From Ruegeria intermedia (GTDB lineage: Bacteria; Pseudomonadota; Alphaproteobacteria; Rhodobacterales; Rhodobacteraceae), in the NCBI RefSeq assembly GCF_900129345.1, contig NZ_FQVK01000001.1, forward strand, positions 1 to 64,000: a stretch of 64,000 bases of DNA, given 5' to 3'. Below are positions 35,975-45,358 of the stretch, piece after piece; within the stretch, counting starts at the first letter, position 1, and every line of letters starts with the position of its first letter. Both the position numbers and the translations under genes were made by a program. The notes beneath the pieces are model-generated. The model had not been told where the DNA came from and searched no databases. It saw nothing but the letters and a program-made list of their open reading frames with translations.

Positions 35975-36321
35975 TCCGGGTCGACCGAGCGGATCAACTT
36001 GCGCTCCAGCACCCGCAGGACGGTGCGCAGGTCGTGCCCGCGTTTCAGGATGCGCCCGTCCATGCCCACCACCGAGAACATGCCCTGTTTCTGCCGCAGA
36101 CGCGGGTGTTTCTCGATGCGATAGATCGGGTGTTCGGCCGTGCGCCGGAAGATCGAAAAGATCGCCACGTCGCGCAGGTTGGATATCCCATAGTCACGCC
36201 ATTCTCCGGCGGCGACCATCCGTCCATAGACGGAAAGAATCAATGACATCTCTTGCCGGTTGAAGGCCACCGGCATCTGGGCCGGACCTGCAGGGTTCCG
36301 GCTGGGAGGCTGCATGTTCAT
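35971..36321 (-). CDS. DUF2794 family protein
   Basis: This 116-residue protein of unknown function is common in Alphaproteobacteria. The FNRQEMSLILSVYGRMVAAG start and RIEKHPRLRQKQG in the middle are how I recognise the family. Its 3' end overlaps the convergent NlpC/P60 gene by 4 bp. Confidence 0.75.
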   Translation of the reverse strand: MNMQPPSRNPAGPAQMPVAFNRQEMSLILSVYGRMVAAGEWRDYGISNLRDVAIFSIFRRTAEHPIYRIEKHPRLRQKQGMFSVVGMDGRILKRGHDLRTVLRVLERKLIRSVDPD

Positions 36322-36394
36322 GTCTTCAGCCTTGCCGGAAACGGGGATCAGATCAAGCCCGTCACGACAGGGTGTGGTATTTTTGAACCGACCC

Positions 36395-38062
36395 TCAGGG
36401 CCTGCGACCGACCTGGCGGCAGATCAGGATCACCGGCAGCAGCCCCACGGCCAGGATCACCAGCGACGGAACGGCAGCGCCCTCAAGCCGTTCGTCCGAG
36501 GCCAGCCGATAGGCCTGCACCGCCAGCGTGTCAAAATTGAACGGCCGCATGATCAGCGTGGCCGGCAGTTCCTTCATCACGTCCACGAACACGATCAGCA
36601 GCGCCGTCAGCAGCGAGGGCGTGAGAATCGGCAGATGCACCCGCCGCAACGTGCCCAGCGGCGTCTGCCCCAAAGACCGGGCAGCGGCGTCCATGTTGGC
36701 ATGAACGGTGCTCTGCCCGCTTTCATAAGCGCTGAGCGCGGCCGCCAGAAAGCGCACCATGTAGGCCGCCACCAACAGCCAGATCGAGCCGGTGACCAGC
36801 AACCCGGTCGACACGCCGAAGGTCTGCCGCATCCAGGCATCCAGCGCGTTGTCGAACCCGGCAAAGGGCACGATCAGCCCCACCGCGATCACGCCGCCCG
36901 GCACGGCATAGCCCAGCCGCGCCAGATAGGCTGCGGTGGCCGAGCCGCGCCCGGGCCGCAGCCGTTGATAGAACCCCACGCAGACCGCCGCACAGACGGT
37001 GATCACCGCCGCCGTTCCCGCCAGCGTCAGAGAATTGCGAATGAACCCCAGATACCGGGCCGACAGCAGGTTCTGCTCGGACTCCAGCCCCATCTGCACC
37101 AGAACGACCACCGGCAGCAGAAACCCAAAAAGAACCGGGATGGCACACAGACCCCACGCCGCCACGGCCTGCCAGCCGGACAATTGCGCCGCTGGCAAGG
37201 CCGAATGGCGTTTGCCGGGCTGGTAGTATTTGGCCTTGCCGCGCTGGGTGCGCTCGGTCACGGCCATGACCAGCGCAAAGGCCAGAAGGCACAGCGCCAG
37301 CTGCGCCGCCGCCGCGCGGTCGGCCATGGAAAACCAGCTGGTGTAGATGCCGGTGGCAAAGGTCTGAACCCCGAAATAGGCGACCGTACCGAAATCGGCG
37401 ATGGTCTCCATCACCGCCAGCAGCACGCCGCCGGCAATCGCGGGCCGCGCCATCGGCAGCGAGACCCGCCAGAAGGCAGACCACGGGCTGCTGCCCAGCG
37501 CCCGCGCCGCCAGAAAGGCGGTGGCGCTTTGCTGCAGAAAGGCCGCGCGCGCCAGCAGATAGACATAGGGGTACAGCACCAGGATCAGCATCACCGCCGC
37601 GCCCTCGGTCGAGCGGATCTCGGGGAACCAATAGTCGCGCGGGCCCCAGCCGGTCACCTGACGCAGCGTGGTCTGAACGATGCCGGGATGATCGAGGATG
37701 AAGGTATAGGCATAGGCCAGCACATAGGCCGGAAAGGCCAGTGGCAGCACCAGCGCCACTTCGAACAGGCGCACGCCGGGAAAGCGGGTCATGGTGACCA
37801 GCCACGCGGCCCCGACCCCGATGGCGAAGGTACCGGCCGAAACCAGAACCACCAGAATGGCCGTGGTCGCCGCATAGCCGGGCAGGACCGTGTCCAGCAG
37901 ATGCCGGATCGTGTCGGTGCCGCCGGTGACGGCCGCCAGCACCACGGCGACCATCGGCAACAGACAGGCCGCGGCCACCAGATAGGCCAGGATCCCGACG
38001 AACCGGGTGCCCAAGGCCCCACGGTTGCGCGATCCATGTTCTGAATATTCGATCTGGGCCAT
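36395..38062 (-). CDS. ABC transporter permease, Fe(III)/FbpB type (fused two-half permease)
   Basis: This 555-residue integral membrane protein has two permease halves, each with an EAA loop (WRVSLPMARPAIAGG and RRVHLPILTPSLLTA), as in FbpB/SfuB of ferric-iron importers. About 12 membrane segments are visible. The ATG at 38062 (MAQIEYSEHG) is preferred because the upstream extension is not hydrophobic and looks non-coding. The partner ATPase and binding protein are not adjacent, so the substrate is uncertain. Confidence 0.82.
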   Translation of the reverse strand: MAQIEYSEHGSRNRGALGTRFVGILAYLVAAACLLPMVAVVLAAVTGGTDTIRHLLDTVLPGYAATTAILVVLVSAGTFAIGVGAAWLVTMTRFPGVRLFEVALVLPLAFPAYVLAYAYTFILDHPGIVQTTLRQVTGWGPRDYWFPEIRSTEGAAVMLILVLYPYVYLLARAAFLQQSATAFLAARALGSSPWSAFWRVSLPMARPAIAGGVLLAVMETIADFGTVAYFGVQTFATGIYTSWFSMADRAAAAQLALCLLAFALVMAVTERTQRGKAKYYQPGKRHSALPAAQLSGWQAVAAWGLCAIPVLFGFLLPVVVLVQMGLESEQNLLSARYLGFIRNSLTLAGTAAVITVCAAVCVGFYQRLRPGRGSATAAYLARLGYAVPGGVIAVGLIVPFAGFDNALDAWMRQTFGVSTGLLVTGSIWLLVAAYMVRFLAAALSAYESGQSTVHANMDAAARSLGQTPLGTLRRVHLPILTPSLLTALLIVFVDVMKELPATLIMRPFNFDTLAVQAYRLASDERLEGAAVPSLVILAVGLLPVILICRQVGRRP

Positions 38063-38176
38063 GGCCTCGGGTCGGCAAAGGTTGCGGGTCCCCTTTAATC
38101 GACCAAAAAACTCGGAAACGCCAGTGGGCAGGCACAGGATTCTGCGGCGCATTTGGCCGCAGAACCCCGCGCCGGA

Positions 38177-39394
38177 TCAGTCGTAGACGCGCTGATCCTC
38201 GATCACCAGCCCGTCCTTGGGCAGCGAGCCGGGCGGCACCACCTGAACCGCACCCTTCAGCTTGAGAACCTCGACCACCGATCGGGCATAGGTATCGGCA
38301 TCACCGCCGCAGCTTTCGATCTGCACGGTCATCGTGTCCATCTCGCCCTGCCGGGCGGCGATCACGCGGGCCTTGACGATCTCGTCATGCTTGGCGACCA
38401 GCGCGGCCACCTGTTCGGGGCGCACGAACATGCCCTTGATCTTGGTGGTCTGGTCGGCACGCCCCATCCAGCCCTTGATGCGCAGGTTGGTGCGGCCGCA
38501 GGGCGACTGCCCGGGCAGCACCGCCGACAGATCACCGGTGGCAAAGCGGATCAGCGGATAGTCGGGGTTGAGGGAGGTCACCACGACCTCGCCGACCTCG
38601 CCTTCCGCCACCGGTGTTCCGGTGCCGGGGGTCACGATTTCCACGATGACATGCTCGTCGATGATCATGCCCTCCATTGCGGCGCTTTCATAGGCGATGT
38701 TGCCCAGATCGGCCGTGGCATAGCATTGCAGACAGGAAATGCCCCGATCGGCATAGGCCTGGCGCAGCGAGGGGAACAGCGCCCCGCCGCCCACGGCGGC
38801 CTTGGAGAACTTGAGGCTGACGCCCATGTCGTCGGCCTTGTCGAGGATCACCTTGAGGTAATCCGGCGTGCCGGCATAGGCGGTGCAGCCCACGTCGCGC
38901 GCGGCGGTCACCTGCAGCTCGGTCTGGCCGGTGCCGGCGGGCAGAACCGCGGCCCCCACGGCGCGGGCGCCGTTTTCAAAGATCATGCCGGCGGGCGTCA
39001 GGTGGTAGCCAAAGCAGTTCTGCACGATATCGCCCTGGCCCACGCCCGCCGCATGCAGGAACCGGCCCATGCGCCACCAGTCGTGATCGACTCCGCCGGG
39101 TTCATAGATCGGCCCCGGCGACTGGAACACATGGGCAAAGCCATGCGCGGGCTTGACCGCAAAACCGCCAAACGGCGGGTGCTTGGCCTGCGCGCTGCTC
39201 AGGTCGGATTTGCGCAGAACCGGCAGCCGGGGCAGATCGGCGATGGTCTGGATCGCGTCCAGATCGACATCGGCGAAATGGGCCGCGAAACCGGGCGCGG
39301 ATTTCGCCCGCGCCAGCTGTTCGCGCAGACCGGCCGATTGCTCGGCAGCGCGCTGATCGGCCGAACGGGTTTCCAGAGCGTCGTAGAATGTCAT
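38177..39394 (-). CDS. Phenylacetate-CoA ligase-like AMP-forming enzyme
   Basis: This 405-residue adenylate-forming enzyme resembles PaaK-type ligases, with YAGTPDYLK, LQCYATADLGNIAYE, YPLIRFATGDLS and KIKGMFVRPEQV in the expected order. It would activate an aryl or organic acid to its CoA thioester. It is the last gene of the liv-type ABC operon, 19 bp after livF, suggesting that it processes what the transporter imports. The first start MEDLAM is also possible. The substrate is unknown. Confidence 0.82.
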   Translation of the reverse strand: MTFYDALETRSADQRAAEQSAGLREQLARAKSAPGFAAHFADVDLDAIQTIADLPRLPVLRKSDLSSAQAKHPPFGGFAVKPAHGFAHVFQSPGPIYEPGGVDHDWWRMGRFLHAAGVGQGDIVQNCFGYHLTPAGMIFENGARAVGAAVLPAGTGQTELQVTAARDVGCTAYAGTPDYLKVILDKADDMGVSLKFSKAAVGGGALFPSLRQAYADRGISCLQCYATADLGNIAYESAAMEGMIIDEHVIVEIVTPGTGTPVAEGEVGEVVVTSLNPDYPLIRFATGDLSAVLPGQSPCGRTNLRIKGWMGRADQTTKIKGMFVRPEQVAALVAKHDEIVKARVIAARQGEMDTMTVQIESCGGDADTYARSVVEVLKLKGAVQVVPPGSLPKDGLVIEDQRVYD

Positions 39395-39413
39395 CGCCAG
39401 ATCCTCCATCCGC

Positions 39414-40247
39414 TCACAGCCACCTCTTGCGGCGACGATAGGACCGCACGTCGCGGAAGCTCTTGCGGCCTTCGTCGGACATGCCGAGGTAGAACTCCTT
39501 GACGTCCGGGTTCTCGCGCAATTCGGCGGCGGGGCCGTCCATCACCACGCGCCCCGATTCCAGGATGTATCCGTAATGGGCAAAGCGCAGCGCCACGTTG
39601 GTGTTCTGCTCGGCCAGCAGGAAGGACACGCCTTCCTGTTCGTTCAGGTCCTTCACGATGGTGAAGATCTCTTCGACCAGCTGCGGCGCAAGGCCCATCG
39701 AGGGCTCGTCCAGCAGGATCGTCTCGGGGCGGCTCATCAGCGCGCGGCCCATGGCGACCATCTGCTGTTCCCCGCCCGAGGTATAGCCCGCCTGGCTGCG
39801 GCGCCGCTCTTTCAAGCGGGGGAAATAGTTGTAGACCAGTTCAAGGTCCTGCTGGATGGCGGCCTTGCCGTCCTTGCGGGTATAGGCCCCGGTCAGCAGG
39901 TTTTCCTCGACGGTCAGATGTTCGAAACAGTGGCGGCCCTCCATCACCTGGATGACGCCCTTCTGCACCAGGTCGGCCGGGTCGCGCTCGTGCACGTTCT
40001 GGCCGCGATACTTGATCGAGCCCTTGGTGACCTCGCCGCGTTCGGATTTCAGCAGGTTCGACACCGCCTTGAGCGTCGTCGTCTTGCCGGCCCCGTTGCC
40101 GCCCAGCAGCGCGGTGATCCCGCCCTTGGGCACGGTCAGGCTGACGCCCTTCAGCACGAGGATCACGTGGTTGTAGATCACCTCGATATTGTTGACCTCA
40201 AGCAGGGTTTCCGCCTGCACGTCAGTGGTTTGTGCCGCATCCAGCAT
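39414..40247 (-). CDS. livF: Branched-chain amino acid type ABC transporter ATPase
   Basis: This 277-residue ATPase of the LivF type has Walker A GGNGAGKT (49-56), signature SGGEQQM and Walker B ETILLDEPS. It has a longer C-terminus than E. coli LivF, ending in Arg/Lys-rich residues. It pairs with the LivG ATPase encoded upstream in the same operon. Confidence 0.9.
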   Translation of the reverse strand: MLDAAQTTDVQAETLLEVNNIEVIYNHVILVLKGVSLTVPKGGITALLGGNGAGKTTTLKAVSNLLKSERGEVTKGSIKYRGQNVHERDPADLVQKGVIQVMEGRHCFEHLTVEENLLTGAYTRKDGKAAIQQDLELVYNYFPRLKERRRSQAGYTSGGEQQMVAMGRALMSRPETILLDEPSMGLAPQLVEEIFTIVKDLNEQEGVSFLLAEQNTNVALRFAHYGYILESGRVVMDGPAAELRENPDVKEFYLGMSDEGRKSFRDVRSYRRRKRWL

Positions 40248-40330
40248 CAGCGCGTGTCCTCATGCCTGCCCCGTTCGGGGCTTGTCCGGTTCGGGGCGGC
40301 AGTCAGCCGCCGCCCCGGTTTTCGTGCCGC

Positions 40331-41614
40331 TCAGTTGCAGCGCAGTTCGATGTTGTTCTCGGCGGCATAGGCAGCCGAGTCTTCCTCGATCAGCGCGCCG
40401 ATCACTTCGCCATCGGTCGGCTTGAAGTCCGAGATCAGCGACCAGGTCTTGGTGTCCGCATCCCACTGGGTCACGCCCACCATTCCGTTGCCGCCGTGGT
40501 TTTCACAGGTCACGGTGAAGGCCGGACCAAAGTTCGGCAGGCCCAGTTCGGCCATCTTCTCTTCGGTGATCTCAAGCGCTTCCATGCCGGCCCGCATGTC
40601 GGCACCGGTGATGTCGGCCTTGCCCGAGATTTCCTGCGCCTTCTTGGCGGCCTCGGCGGCCAGCATCGCGGCATAGAGTCCGCGGTTGTACAGGACCGTA
40701 CCGACCTGATCGCCGGCACCGGCGGCCTTGCCTGCATCGACGACGTATTTCTTCAGGTCGTCATACAGCGGATAGTCCGAGCCCACGTTGTGGAAGGTCA
40801 GCGCCTTGTAACCATCCGCAGCCGCACCGGCCGGCATCACGTCATGTTCAGCGCCCGACCACCAGATGCCGATGAAATTCTCCATCGGGAACCGGATGTT
40901 CGCGGCCTCCTGAATGGCCACCTGGTTCATCACGCCCCAGCCCCACATCAGGACATAGTCGGGACGGTCGCGGCGGATCTGCAGCCACTGTGATTTCTGC
41001 TCCTGGCCGGGGTGATCGACCGGCAGGGCCACCAGCTCGAAGCCGTGCTTTTTCGACAGCTCTTCCAGCGTGCGGATCGGCTCCTTGCCATAGGCCGAGT
41101 TGTGATAGACCAGCGCGATCTTCTTGCCGCTCAGGTCACCGCCGTTTTCCTCGAGCAGATAGTTGATCGCACCCGAGGCACCGTCCCAGTAGTTGGCCGG
41201 ATAGTTGAACGTGTGGCTGAACACCTTGCCGTTCTTGGCCGAGGTGCGGCCATATCCCATCGTGTGCATCGGGATGTCGTCGGCAGTGGTTTTCGGGATC
41301 AGCTGATAGGTGATGCCGGTCGACAGCGGCTGATACACCAGCGCCCCTTCACCCTTGGTCGATTCATAGCATTCGACACCTTTTTCGGTGTTGTAGCCGG
41401 TTTCGCACTCGATGACCTTGGCCGGAACACCACCGATGCCGCCGTCCCGCTCGTTGAGCAGGGTGAAATAATCCGCGTAGCCATCCGCGAAGGGGATGCC
41501 GCCCGCGGCGTAAGGCCCGGTGCGGTAGCTGAGCGACGGGAACACGAGGTCGGCCATCGCCGGGCCGGCGGCCATCAGGGCGCCCAGCGCCAGGGTTGCC
41601 AGTTTCTTGTTCAT
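40331..41614 (-). CDS. ABC transporter substrate-binding protein (Leu/Ile/Val-binding family)
   Basis: This 427-residue periplasmic binding protein has an N-terminal Sec signal (MNKKLATLALGALMAAGPAMA, cut before DLVFPS; given here as its 20-residue limit). The rest has the two-lobed type 1 binding fold, with LVYHNSAYGKEP linking the lobes. It is larger than typical LivJ and belongs to the group often found with acyl-CoA ligases. The ATG at 41614 is chosen because it places the signal peptide at the N-terminus. The ligand is unknown. Confidence 0.87.
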   Translation of the reverse strand: MNKKLATLALGALMAAGPAMADLVFPSLSYRTGPYAAGGIPFADGYADYFTLLNERDGGIGGVPAKVIECETGYNTEKGVECYESTKGEGALVYQPLSTGITYQLIPKTTADDIPMHTMGYGRTSAKNGKVFSHTFNYPANYWDGASGAINYLLEENGGDLSGKKIALVYHNSAYGKEPIRTLEELSKKHGFELVALPVDHPGQEQKSQWLQIRRDRPDYVLMWGWGVMNQVAIQEAANIRFPMENFIGIWWSGAEHDVMPAGAAADGYKALTFHNVGSDYPLYDDLKKYVVDAGKAAGAGDQVGTVLYNRGLYAAMLAAEAAKKAQEISGKADITGADMRAGMEALEITEEKMAELGLPNFGPAFTVTCENHGGNGMVGVTQWDADTKTWSLISDFKPTDGEVIGALIEEDSAAYAAENNIELRCN

Positions 41615-41685
41615 CGGGTGTCTCCTCCCTTGATTTGTCCGATGTTGTTCGGGGCTTTGCGCCCCTTTCTTGATTGGGCCGGTCC

Positions 41686-42762
41686 CTAGTGCGGGAAGGG
41701 CCAGAGTCTTAGTTTCTCCTTGGCGACGCGCCACAGCTGCGCCAGACCGTGCGGTTCGAGGATCAGGAACAGGATGATCAGCCCGCCCACGATCACCAGT
41801 TGCAGATGCGCGACGATGTCGGTGGGCCAGCCCAGCAGATCCACGCCGATCAGTTTCAGAACCACCGGCAGCAGGACCAGGAAGGCCGCGCCGGCAAAGG
41901 ATCCGAAGATCGAGCCCAGCCCGCCGATGATCACCATGAACAGCACCAGGAAGGATTTCTGGATGCCGAAGGCCTCGCCCACCTCGACCGCGCCCAGGTA
42001 GATGGCGAAGAACAGTGCGCCCGACACGCCCACGAAGAACGAGCTGACGGCAAAGGCGCTGAGCTTGGCGCGCAGCGGGTTCACCCCGATGATCTCGGCG
42101 GCGATGTCCATGTCGCGGATCGCCATCCAGGTGCGCCCGGTGGTGCCGCGGGTCAGGTTGCGGGCGATGATCGCGCAGGCGGTCAGAAAGATCAGGCAGA
42201 ACAGATAGGTGGCCCAGGCCGGCGCGTTGGGTCCGGTGATGATGATGCCGAACACGTCACGCTCGGGCGCGTTGATCTGCCCCGAGGCCGAATAGTTGTA
42301 GAACCACGGCACCCGGTTGAACAGCCACACCAGGAAGAACTGCGCCGCCAGCGTCGCCACCGCCAGGTAGAACCCCTTGATCCGCAGGCTGGGCAGGCCG
42401 AACAGCACGCCCACGATGGCGGTGATGCCGCCGGCCAGGATCACATGGATGAACATCGACACGTCGGGGAAAGCGGTCATCAGCTTGTAGCAGGCATAGG
42501 CGCCCACGGCCATGAACCCCCCGGTACCCAGGGAAACCTGCCCGCAATAGCCCACAAGGATGTTCAGCCCGATCGCCGCGATCGCGTAGATCAGGAAGGG
42601 CAGCAACAGCGCGTTGGCCCAGTAGTCGTTGATGATGAACGGGATGATCCCGAACGCCACCGCCAGCACCACATAATACCGATACCGGTCGAACTTGATC
42701 GGGAAAGTCTGGTTGTCGTCCCTGTAGGAGGTCTTGAAGTCTCCGGCCTCACGATAGAACAT
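41686..42762 (-). CDS. livM: Branched-chain amino acid type ABC permease
   Basis: This 358-residue inner membrane permease of the LivM type has about ten hydrophobic segments, with GYCGQVSLGTGGFMAVGAYA and AIRDMDIAAEIIGVNPLRAK as recognisable family segments. It forms the channel with LivH. It starts 3 bp after the stop of the small membrane protein gene. Confidence 0.9.
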   Translation of the reverse strand: MFYREAGDFKTSYRDDNQTFPIKFDRYRYYVVLAVAFGIIPFIINDYWANALLLPFLIYAIAAIGLNILVGYCGQVSLGTGGFMAVGAYACYKLMTAFPDVSMFIHVILAGGITAIVGVLFGLPSLRIKGFYLAVATLAAQFFLVWLFNRVPWFYNYSASGQINAPERDVFGIIITGPNAPAWATYLFCLIFLTACAIIARNLTRGTTGRTWMAIRDMDIAAEIIGVNPLRAKLSAFAVSSFFVGVSGALFFAIYLGAVEVGEAFGIQKSFLVLFMVIIGGLGSIFGSFAGAAFLVLLPVVLKLIGVDLLGWPTDIVAHLQLVIVGGLIILFLILEPHGLAQLWRVAKEKLRLWPFPH

Positions 42763-42765
42763 GTC

Positions 42766-43023
42766 TTACTTTCCCCATTGTTCCTGCGCCCGGTTGCGGG
42801 CTTCGGCGTCCAGTTGGCTGGACCGTTTGGCATATCCGCTCGCCTCCGAGGCGCGCACCAGTTTCATGTAGGCCAGAATACCCATGATCAGCCCTGCAAA
42901 GGCCAGGATTGCCGCGATGGTCAGTTGGCCGTCCGTCAGATCATCCGATGTCAGGGCGATATACCCAAACGCCCAGAACCCGGCCCATGCAATGATGTTG
43001 ATGATGGCGATCAGCTTAGTCAT
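42766..43023 (-). CDS. Small two-helix membrane protein inside the liv-type operon
   Basis: This 85-residue protein has two hydrophobic segments (about 3-21 and 33-52) and a charged C-terminal tail. The ATG shares one base with the preceding gene's stop (TGATG). I do not recognise a family. Its place between livH and livM suggests a transporter accessory role, not otherwise supported. Confidence 0.65.
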   Translation of the reverse strand: MTKLIAIINIIAWAGFWAFGYIALTSDDLTDGQLTIAAILAFAGLIMGILAYMKLVRASEASGYAKRSSQLDAEARNRAQEQWGK

Positions 43024-43457
43024 CAGTACAAAAGCCCTCTGATTTCGTCGAAGTCCGTAGATGCCCAAATATTGATCATTCGGAATTCATCTGAAGCGGT
43101 TTCGCCTGAGACCATGAAATAGAATATCGTGTTATCACTTTCGAACATCACGACTTCACTGATGAAGTATTCGCTCTGGCGAACGCGTCTTAGGGTCACA
43201 CACTTAAGTTCCCCCTTGCCGGACAAACTCGAGATCTGATCTGCCAGGCTTTTCTTGGCCGCATCCTCGATTTCAAAAGACCCAAAGGCGGTATGGAAGC
43301 GCCTTTCCTGCATGCGAATCTTGACCGTTTCCAAGCCTGCGTTTTCTTCCGGTTCACTGATTGCGGTGCATCCTGCCGAAGCGAAACCAGCGATCAAAAC
43401 GGTAGCCGCAATGGAGCAAAAAAAAGTATACAGTGTTTTTAACCTAAACCCTTTCAA
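43023..43457 (-). CDS. Exported protein of unknown function inside the liv-type operon
   Basis: The product begins with a hydrophobic signal segment (TLYTFFCSIAATVLIAGFASA) ending in AGC, so it is either a lipoprotein or a cleaved secreted protein; the motif is given here as a position range, about residues 6-26. No ATG gives a good start. I prefer TTG at 43457 with GGAGAAG upstream, overlapping the livH end by 14 bp. An ATG at 43496 is an alternative. The gene is AT-richer than its neighbours. Function is unknown. Confidence 0.55.
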   Translation of the reverse strand: MKGFRLKTLYTFFCSIAATVLIAGFASAGCTAISEPEENAGLETVKIRMQERRFHTAFGSFEIEDAAKKSLADQISSLSGKGELKCVTLRRVRQSEYFISEVVMFESDNTIFYFMVSGETASDEFRMINIWASTDFDEIRGLLY

Positions 43458-44430
43458 TGATCTTCTCCCCAAACAGACCCTGCGGCCGGAACACAAGGAA
43501 GATCAGCGCCAGCACATAGGCAAACCAGTTCTCGGTCGCGCCGCCTACCAGCGGGCCCACGGCGAACTCGAACAGCTTCTCGCCCACGCCGATGATCAGC
43601 CCGCCGACGATGGCGCCGGGGATCGAGGTGAACCCGCCCAGCATCAGCACCGGCAACGCCTTGAGCGCGATCAGCGACAGTGAGAACTGCACGCCCGACT
43701 TGGTGCCCCAGACGATACCCGCGACCAGCGCCACGAACCCGGCCACCGACCAAACCATGATCCAGATGAAGTTCAGCGAAATCCCCACCGACAGCGCGGC
43801 CTGGTGATCGTCGGCCACCGCCCGCATGGCGCGGCCCTGCTTGGTGTACTGGCTGAACGCCACCAGCGCCGCCACCAACAGCGCCGCGATGATCGTCGCC
43901 ACGATGTCCAGATTGTCGATGAAGAAGCCGTAGCCGAAGACGTTGTAGGTGGTCTCGTCGATCCACAGGTTGATGCCCTGCGGCAGGCCCACGTCCAACG
44001 TCTTGATCTCGGATCCCCACATCAGGTCGGCCACGCCCTCAAGGAAGTACGCCAGACCAATGGTCGCCATGAACAGGATGATCGGTTCCTGCCCCACAAG
44101 GTGGCGCATGACGAAACGCTGCACCGCCCAGGCCAGCAGAACCATGACGCCCATCGTCAGAATGATCGCCAGCAGCGCCGGAACGGTCCAGCCGAACGTA
44201 TAGACATGCGTGCCGAAGGTGGCGTTGATCAGATGGGCAAAGGGCACCTGCCCGTTCATGATCCCCACCAGCGTCATCGCGGCGAACAGGGCCATGACCC
44301 CCTGGGCATAGTTGAAGATCCCCGATGCCTTGTAGATCAGCACAAAGCCCAGCGCGACCAGCGCATACAGCACCCCGGCCATGAGGCCGTTCAGAAAGAC
44401 CTCCATCGCGAAAATCAACTGATCAGGCAT
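43444..44430 (-). CDS. livH: Branched-chain amino acid type ABC permease
   Basis: This 328-residue permease of the LivH type has about eight membrane segments, with GLMAGVLYALVALGFVLIYK at the start and RAMRAVADDHQAALSVGI as the cytoplasmic EAA-like loop. It forms the channel with LivM. It lies 29 bp after livG. Confidence 0.92.
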   Translation of the reverse strand: MPDQLIFAMEVFLNGLMAGVLYALVALGFVLIYKASGIFNYAQGVMALFAAMTLVGIMNGQVPFAHLINATFGTHVYTFGWTVPALLAIILTMGVMVLLAWAVQRFVMRHLVGQEPIILFMATIGLAYFLEGVADLMWGSEIKTLDVGLPQGINLWIDETTYNVFGYGFFIDNLDIVATIIAALLVAALVAFSQYTKQGRAMRAVADDHQAALSVGISLNFIWIMVWSVAGFVALVAGIVWGTKSGVQFSLSLIALKALPVLMLGGFTSIPGAIVGGLIIGVGEKLFEFAVGPLVGGATENWFAYVLALIFLVFRPQGLFGEKIIERV

Positions 44431-44459
44431 CTGCGCCTCCCCTCAATTCTGTACGGTGC

Positions 44460-45281
44460 TCAGTCATGGCTGACCCCCAGATAGGCGTCGATGACTTCCT
44501 GGTTGTTGCGCACCTCGTCGGGCGTGCCGTCCCCGATCTTCTTGCCGTAATCCATCACGACCACGCGGTCGCTCAGGTCCATCACCACGCCCATGTCATG
44601 TTCGATCAGGGCGATAGTCGTGCCGAACTCGTCGTTCACGTCCAGGATGAATCGGCTCATGTCCTCTTTTTCCTCGACGTTCATGCCCGCCATCGGCTCG
44701 TCCAGCAGCAGCAGCTTGGGTTCGGCGGCCAGCGCGCGCGCCAGTTCGACGCGTTTCTTCAGGCCATAGGGCAGCCGCGCAACCGGCGTCTTGCGGATGT
44801 GCTGGATTTCCAGAAAGTCGATGATCTTCTCCACCGCCTCGCGGTTTTCCACCTCTTCCGCCTCGGCTTTGCCGCGCCAGATCGCCTGCTGCACGATGTT
44901 GGTCTTCATGAAATTCAGGCGGCCGGTCATCACGTTGTCCAGAACGCTCATGCCTTCGAACAGGGCGATATTCTGAAAGGTCCGGGCGATGCCCTGGCGG
45001 GCCACCTCATAGGGTTTCATCGGCGGGCGTTTCTTGCCGTGGAACCAGACCTCGCCTTCCTGCGGAACGTAGAACCCGGAAATCACGTTCAGCATCGAGG
45101 ACTTGCCCGCGCCGTTGGGTCCGATGATCGCGCGGATTTCGCCCTGCCGGATGTCGAACGAGATGTCCTTGATCGCAACCACGCCGCCGAACCGCAGGGT
45201 GATGTTCTTCATCTCCATCACCACGCCGCCGATCTTGCGGCCATCCTCGGTGACATATCCGTCGTCGGATGCATCCAGCAT
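44460..45281 (-). CDS. livG: Branched-chain amino acid type ABC transporter ATPase
   Basis: This 273-residue ATPase has Walker A GPNGAGKS (54-61), Walker B LLLLDEPMAGMN and the LPYGLKKRVELARAL form of the signature motif that marks LivG proteins. It is the second gene of the operon, after the acyl-CoA synthetase. Confidence 0.92.
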   Translation of the reverse strand: MLDASDDGYVTEDGRKIGGVVMEMKNITLRFGGVVAIKDISFDIRQGEIRAIIGPNGAGKSSMLNVISGFYVPQEGEVWFHGKKRPPMKPYEVARQGIARTFQNIALFEGMSVLDNVMTGRLNFMKTNIVQQAIWRGKAEAEEVENREAVEKIIDFLEIQHIRKTPVARLPYGLKKRVELARALAAEPKLLLLDEPMAGMNVEEKEDMSRFILDVNDEFGTTIALIEHDMGVVMDLSDRVVVMDYGKKIGDGTPDEVRNNQEVIDAYLGVSHD

Positions 45282-45358
45282 CGTCTACTCCTCAAACTGC
45301 GGGTGAACGGGACGGCGGGCGGGGCGATGGCCGCAGGCCGAGCGGCGCACGACCGGCC